64,000 nt of DNA from the NCBI RefSeq assembly GCF_041530365.1, contig NZ_CP168034.1:434001-498000 (forward strand), read 5' to 3'. Of the stretch, positions 56,734 to 64,000 are shown in pieces; position 1 is the stretch's first letter; each line of letters begins with the position of its first letter. The translations under genes were made by a program, and so were the position numbers. Below the pieces are notes generated by a model that was given only the letters and a program-made list of their open reading frames with translations, was not told the DNA's origin and ran no database searches. This DNA is from Capnocytophaga sp. ARDL2 (lineage in GTDB: Bacteria > Bacteroidota > Bacteroidia > Flavobacteriales > Flavobacteriaceae).

Positions 56734-56775
56734 AAAACAGGCTGCCTGAAACAATCGGACAGCCTGTTTTGTGTT
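56734..56775 (+). terminator. Terminator after pgk
   Basis: Stem AAAACAGGCTG / CAGCCTGTTTT. Confidence 0.8.
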
Positions 56776-56930
56776 GTACGAACGCCATTCTGCGGTGAAA
56801 AACACAGTTATTTACCGCAAATATTGCGGAGAATAATCAATGGTTTGAATCAATCTATTTTTTCAGTAAAGTACTTTTCAATCATTTTCACAAATAAAAC
56901 CATTATATTTGTAAAAGATAAAAAAGAAAC

Positions 56931-57938
56931 GTGAGAAACATACATTTACTGGTATGGATAGTCTTTGGGATGCTGTTTTTTATACAATGCAATCAAACCA
57001 AAACCATTACCAACGAACATACATCTATTGGAAAAAAGAACGAAATAAGTATTGTAGTCGAAACCGAATTATGGAATTCGTCCATAGGAGATTCGATTCG
57101 AAAACAAGTACTGAAGTCTTCGTTTGCCTTTTTAGAAACAGAACCCTGTTTTGATTTGGTTCATTATACCCCACGATTATTTAAAGAAGAAGCAAAAAAA
57201 TCGAGAAATATATTATATATCAGTAGCGATACGTCGATAGACACCTTTGAATACAAGAAAAACAAATACGCTTCACCTCAAAATTATTTTCTCATTTCGG
57301 CAACTTCAACTGAAAAACTAAACGAACTCATTTCAAAAAATGCCGATAGTATAATAAAGGTGTATAAAGAAACAGAAATAGAACAAGAAAAACACTCTTT
57401 GAAAGACAGAGGTGTGCATTCACAAAAAAATTTCGAAACCCTTTTTGGGATAAATATGACATTGCCCTTAGACTATCATTTGGCAATGTATTCGGAAGAA
57501 CCCTTTTTATGGTATCAAAAAACCTTGCCATCAGGAGATGTAAACATTATCATTTACGAAGTATCATTTCTCGATTTGAAAAACAATCAATCGATAGAAG
57601 AAATATTTCTCCAAGCTCATGATTCTATAGGGAAAAATTTTGTCAGAGGTGTCAAAGAAAATACCTATCTAAAAACAAGTGAACTCATCAAGATAAAAAA
57701 ATCTACCTACGACGAAGATATTTTAGATGTATATCGCATCAGAGGTACATGGCAAATGGAAAACGACATTTTAAAAGGAATGTTTATAAGTTATGTATTT
57801 AGGGACGATTATTACAATCGATTTCTCATAGTAGAAGGAATAATCAATGCACCCAATAAGCCTCATAGAGATTTTGTCATAGAAATGGATGCTATATTTC
57901 AATCCGTAGATTTTTACAAAAGCAACATGCCTTTTTAG
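56931..57938 (+). CDS. DUF4837 family lipoprotein
   Basis: A 335-residue protein of DUF4837, a family confined to Bacteroidota. It starts with GTG; the signal peptide (VWIVFGMLFFIQCNQTK) carries a lipobox with Cys near residue 20. The mature part shows the family stretch NEISIVVETELWNSSIGDSIRKQV (about 37-60) and a C-terminal beta domain (VYRIRGTWQMENDILKG). Role unknown. A -7 element TATATTTG lies at 56904-56911. Its 3' end meets the convergent histidine kinase gene at a two-way terminator. Confidence 0.85.
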   Translation: MRNIHLLVWIVFGMLFFIQCNQTKTITNEHTSIGKKNEISIVVETELWNSSIGDSIRKQVLKSSFAFLETEPCFDLVHYTPRLFKEEAKKSRNILYISSDTSIDTFEYKKNKYASPQNYFLISATSTEKLNELISKNADSIIKVYKETEIEQEKHSLKDRGVHSQKNFETLFGINMTLPLDYHLAMYSEEPFLWYQKTLPSGDVNIIIYEVSFLDLKNNQSIEEIFLQAHDSIGKNFVRGVKENTYLKTSELIKIKKSTYDEDILDVYRIRGTWQMENDILKGMFISYVFRDDYYNRFLIVEGIINAPNKPHRDFVIEMDAIFQSVDFYKSNMPF

Positions 57939-57944
57939 AACCAT

Positions 57945-57972
57945 AGCCTGTTTACACAATGATAAACAGGCT
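57945..57972. terminator. Two-way terminator between convergent genes
   Basis: Perfect 10-bp stem AGCCTGTTTA / TAAACAGGCT, 7 bases past one stop and 7 before the other. Confidence 0.75.
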
Positions 57973-57978
57973 TTTATA

Positions 57979-59130
57979 TTAATTTCTCTTTTTATAAGTA
58001 ATCAAAAAAGTAGTACCTTTATTTAGTTCTGAGTGTAGCACTTTGATTTTTCCTTTGTGATAAGTCTCTACAATGCGTTTAGTAAGCGACAATCCTAATC
58101 CCCAACCACGTTTTTTAGTAGAATAACCAGGTTCAAAAACCGTTTGAAATTTATTTTTCTCTATACCTTTCCCCGTATCGATGACAAAGATTTGAACATA
58201 AGGATCGTTGTATTTGATGCGAATCGTGATTTTTCCCTTACCTTTTATAGCATCAATAGCATTTTTTACCAAATTTTCGATTGTCCAGATATGCAAAGTC
58301 GAGTTGAGCCAAATCGGAACAATATCAGCGGTTGACTCAAATCTAAATTCGATTTGTTTCGAGCTACGAGCCTGCAAATACGAAAAAGATTCACGAGTCA
58401 AATCCACAATATTCAGTAATTCCAAATCCGTTTTCGAACCAATTTTAGAAAAACGATCAGCAATGATTTGCAATCGATGCACATCCTTTTCTATTTCATC
58501 CAGCATTTCTTTAGGTGTATTTTCCATACGCAAAAGTTCCGTCCATCCCAAGAGCGAAGTCAAAGGAGTACCAATCTGATGAGCCGTTTCCTTTGCCATT
58601 CCCGCCCACAATCTGCTTTCTGTTGAGGATTTCAAGGTTTTAAAATAGCTTACAACCAAAATCCCAAACAGCAACAAAATCAAAATCAACGCCAACGGAT
58701 AAAATTTCAATTTTGTAATTATCGTCGAATTTCCATAGTAAATAAACTGATTTTCAATAGGATGATTGATTTCAATCGGCGGATTTGCTGACTTCAGTTC
58801 TTTGAGCAATTTCAATTGAGCATCATAAGATTTATATTTATTGACGTCAATATTCGCTAGATTCAAAATGCTATCCTTACCATTGGTGAGGATAATCGGA
58901 ATCGAAGTATTTTTTATTACGATTTGAGACGGAAAATCGATGTCAGTATGCTCAGGATCAGCGTTGTTTATCGTTTCGTAAGCCTTTGCCCAAATCTCCA
59001 TTTTTACACGCTCTTCCTCACGGAAAGAGATGAAAATCAAATAAGTGTTCCACAATATCAGCGAAACAATAACAAACGAAAACATTAATAAAATCCATCG
59101 AGTAGTAATATTGTTTTTAAACGAAAACAT
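57979..59130 (-). CDS. Membrane sensor histidine kinase
   Basis: 383 residues from the Met at 59130 (MFSFKNNITT); an upstream ATG at 59214 lies in a GC-rich repeat element and gives a poor N-terminus. Two membrane segments (about 10-32 and 145-165) flank a periplasmic sensor part. The kinase core has the H-box KETAHQIGTPLTSLLGWTELL (His about 205), N-box ENLVKNAIDAIKGKG, G1 FVIDTGKGIEKNKF and G2 GWGLGLSLTKRIVE. The partner response regulator is not next to it. Confidence 0.88.
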   Translation of the reverse strand: MFSFKNNITTRWILLMFSFVIVSLILWNTYLIFISFREEERVKMEIWAKAYETINNADPEHTDIDFPSQIVIKNTSIPIILTNGKDSILNLANIDVNKYKSYDAQLKLLKELKSANPPIEINHPIENQFIYYGNSTIITKLKFYPLALILILLLFGILVVSYFKTLKSSTESRLWAGMAKETAHQIGTPLTSLLGWTELLRMENTPKEMLDEIEKDVHRLQIIADRFSKIGSKTDLELLNIVDLTRESFSYLQARSSKQIEFRFESTADIVPIWLNSTLHIWTIENLVKNAIDAIKGKGKITIRIKYNDPYVQIFVIDTGKGIEKNKFQTVFEPGYSTKKRGWGLGLSLTKRIVETYHKGKIKVLHSELNKGTTFLITYKKRN

Positions 59131-59203
59131 ATTAATGATATTTTTCGCAAGATACAAAAACGCACCACCAAAACAAAAAAAGATTAATTTTTCAAAATGA
59201 TTT

Positions 59204-59331
59204 GGGCGTGCCACTCCGCCCGTTCCTCCTCGTACCTCGTCGGCACGAGCTAGGTGTCGCGTCGTCCGCTATATCTTTTGTGTCGGCATTCGCGACCACA
59301 AAAGGATGCCGCTCCCACCGCTCACGCAAAT
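59204..59331. repeat. GC-rich structured element upstream of the kinase gene
   Basis: A 128-bp stretch of far higher GC content than its surroundings, with GGGCG/CGCCC at its left end and a hairpin TTTTGTG / CACAAAA with an inner GTCG/CGAC in the right half. Similar elements with GGGCGTGCC at one end and CTCACGCAAAT at the other are scattered in flavobacterial genomes. The stretch from here to tRNA-Val (59332-59694) holds no supported gene. Confidence 0.5.
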
Positions 59332-59641
59332 AGTTGGAAAAAGGAATATTTTTTTACAGTATATATTGTAGAGTTAAATCCAACTTCGCCAAAGTTGAAA
59401 CCACTGAGTTAATATTTTGACGAAGTTTTTTTAATCCGATAGATACATAGACTACATAGGTTATTTTATACGCAAAGGTCTCTGTTTCCTCCAAAAGCAT
59501 AGCATCTCTGTTTTTTTGTTGTAAAAAGAAAAGAAACAGCGACAATCCGTGTAATTTACGAGAGAATTCACAAAGCGTATCGAAAGTATCCGTTGAAAAC
59601 CAATTGTTTAAAAAATATTTCAAAATTTTTCTTCAAAACAT

Positions 59642-59673
59642 TTGGAAGATAACAAAAACTTGTTCTATCTTTG
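59642..59673 (+). promoter_or_regulatory. Promoter of tRNA-Val
   Basis: TTG at 59642-59644 and TATCTTTG at 59666-59673, spacing 21 bases. Confidence 0.55.
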
Positions 59674-59694
59674 CAATCCGTTCAAAGAGATAGG

Positions 59695-59769
59695 GGGCGA
59701 TTAGCTCAGCTGGTTCAGAGCACCTCGTTTACACCGAGGGGGTCGGGGGTTCGAATCCCTCATCGCCCA
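59695..59769 (+). tRNA. tRNA-Val (TAC)
   Basis: Acceptor GGGCGAT/ATCGCCC, anticodon arm CCTCG-TTTACAC-CGAGG with anticodon TAC, T-arm with GGTTCGAATCC and discriminator A. Confidence 0.96.
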
Positions 59770-59794
59770 CGAAAGAAAAAAAACTAAAAAAGTT

Positions 59795-59824
59795 TTGTGT
59801 TTTAGAAAAAACTTTCTACTTTTG
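59795..59824 (+). promoter_or_regulatory. rRNA operon promoter P1
   Basis: TTG at 59795-59797 and TACTTTTG at 59817-59824, spacing exactly 19. Confidence 0.8.
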
Positions 59825-59898
59825 CAACCGCTTTAGAAACGAAGCGTTTTGTAAGTAGGGGGAGAAAAACTTTAACAAATTTTTTAACAAAATAAATT

Positions 59899-59929
59899 TT
59901 GGTAGTTTTAAAAATTCTTTCTACTTTTG
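59899..59929 (+). promoter_or_regulatory. rRNA operon promoter P2
   Basis: TTG at 59899-59901 and TACTTTTG at 59922-59929, spacing 20. The flanking sequence (TTTCTACTTTTGCA) is the same as at P1. Confidence 0.75.
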
Positions 59930-60056
59930 CACTCGCTTTCTGAGAGGGGAGTGAAAGTAAAACAAGAGACGATCATAGAAAATATTTTATTGAATTAACA
60001 GCATACCTGAGAGAACAAGTAAAGTTGGGATAAAACATCATTAATATAAAAAATAT

Positions 60057-61573
<1,517 letters not shown>

Positions 61574-61640
61574 CTAGAGATGTCCGACTTTACCTCTCGC
61601 TGTTGGTTCAAATAAATGGATAAAATAGAAGGATATACAG

Positions 61641-61714
61641 AGTCTCGTAGCTCAGCTGGTTAGAGTACTACACTGATAATGTAGGGGTCGGCAGTTCGAG
61701 TCTGCCCGGGACTA
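61641..61714 (+). tRNA. tRNA-Ile (GAT)
   Basis: In the 16S-23S spacer. Acceptor AGTCTCG/CGGGACT, anticodon arm CTACA-CTGATAA-TGTAG with anticodon GAT. Confidence 0.96.
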
Positions 61715-61792
61715 CTAGTATTAAATAGGAAATTCTAGAAGTTGAGCAGTTATGCGGTAGATAAGGCAAAACAAATAACTCGTAGAATGTAT

Positions 61793-61866
61793 GGGGAATT
61801 AGCTCAGCTGGCTAGAGCGCCTGCCTTGCACGCAGGAGGTCAAGGGTTCGACTCCCTTATTCTCCA
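61793..61866 (+). tRNA. tRNA-Ala (TGC)
   Basis: In the 16S-23S spacer. Acceptor GGGGAAT/ATTCTCC, anticodon arm with loop TTGCACG and anticodon TGC. Confidence 0.96.
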
Positions 61867-61978
61867 CAAATCCGAGAGGAAGACAAGTTCATAGACATAT
61901 TGGGAAAACACAAATAGATAGAAAAATAAAAAGCACGATTTTTTGTGATAGAGATATTACAAGAGATAAAAAGAGCAC

Positions 61979-64000
<2,022 letters not shown>

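Noticed and set aside
59354..59623. - strand frame of 89 codons before tRNA-Val
   Set aside because: A helical, hydrophobic product without known relatives and no promoter; it might be a four-helix fragment, but support is too thin.

Overview
The window comes from an AT-rich Bacteroidota genome, most likely the family Flavobacteriaceae. The evidence is the 16S rRNA sequence, the flavobacterial gene orders rimP-nusA-infB and ybeY-mnmG-methyltransferase-OmpH, several promoters of the Bacteroidota form TTG-N19-TAnnTTTG, and lineage-typical families (DUF4837, DUF3871, a DoxD/DoxA fusion, small secreted proteins). The genus cannot be fixed from the sequence alone.

Left arm, 1-16.7 kb. A Fic-protein tail, a secreted small protein and a DoxD/DoxA-like membrane protein lie on the + strand. 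From 2.07 kb on, everything reads on the - strand: an aldehyde dehydrogenase, the rimP-nusA-infB operon, secreted proteins and the ybeY-mnmG-methyltransferase-ompH group. Five parS-like 16-mers sit in and around mnmG and the end of ybeY. At 16.7-17.35 kb an AT-rich, gene-free stretch holds a perfect DnaA box and several variants. With the parS cluster and the leftward gene polarity on one side, it is a good candidate for the chromosomal origin.

Middle, 17.3-34.7 kb. This part holds a decayed lipoprotein gene, a CopD-like membrane protein, a frameshifted tex, the sufA-like/sufBCD operon, an IS5-type transposase remnant, a cyclase-family hydrolase, a PAP2 phosphatase whose 3' end lies in a heptanucleotide repeat array, a frameshifted tatA, a metallophosphoesterase, hemW-ruvC and rseP.

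Island, about 35.0-51.65 kb. An integrative element sits in the 3' end of a tRNA-Asn gene, in a tandem tRNA-Asn array with a degenerate extra copy. A 46-bp piece of the tRNA is repeated at the far end. The element carries an Xis-like HTH protein, a DUF3987 protein, a tyrosine integrase with a nonsense codon, an AAA ATPase, a frameshifted DUF3871 gene and a RhuM protein. Its cargo is two unknown genes, a DarT-type DNA ADP-ribosyltransferase fused to a membrane anchor, a macro-domain DarG-like antitoxin with an unusual C-terminus, and two large Sel1-repeat proteins (one secreted). This cargo is the best candidate for an undescribed system, perhaps phage defence.

Right arm, 51.7-64 kb. miaE, a glycosyltransferase, queH, trmB-pgk, a DUF4837 lipoprotein and a histidine kinase are followed by tRNA-Val and an rRNA operon (16S, tRNA-Ile, tRNA-Ala, 23S cut by the window edge) driven by two tandem promoters. 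The window holds at least seven apparent single-base indels and two nonsense codons in otherwise good genes, so either local gene decay or residual assembly errors should be considered throughout.
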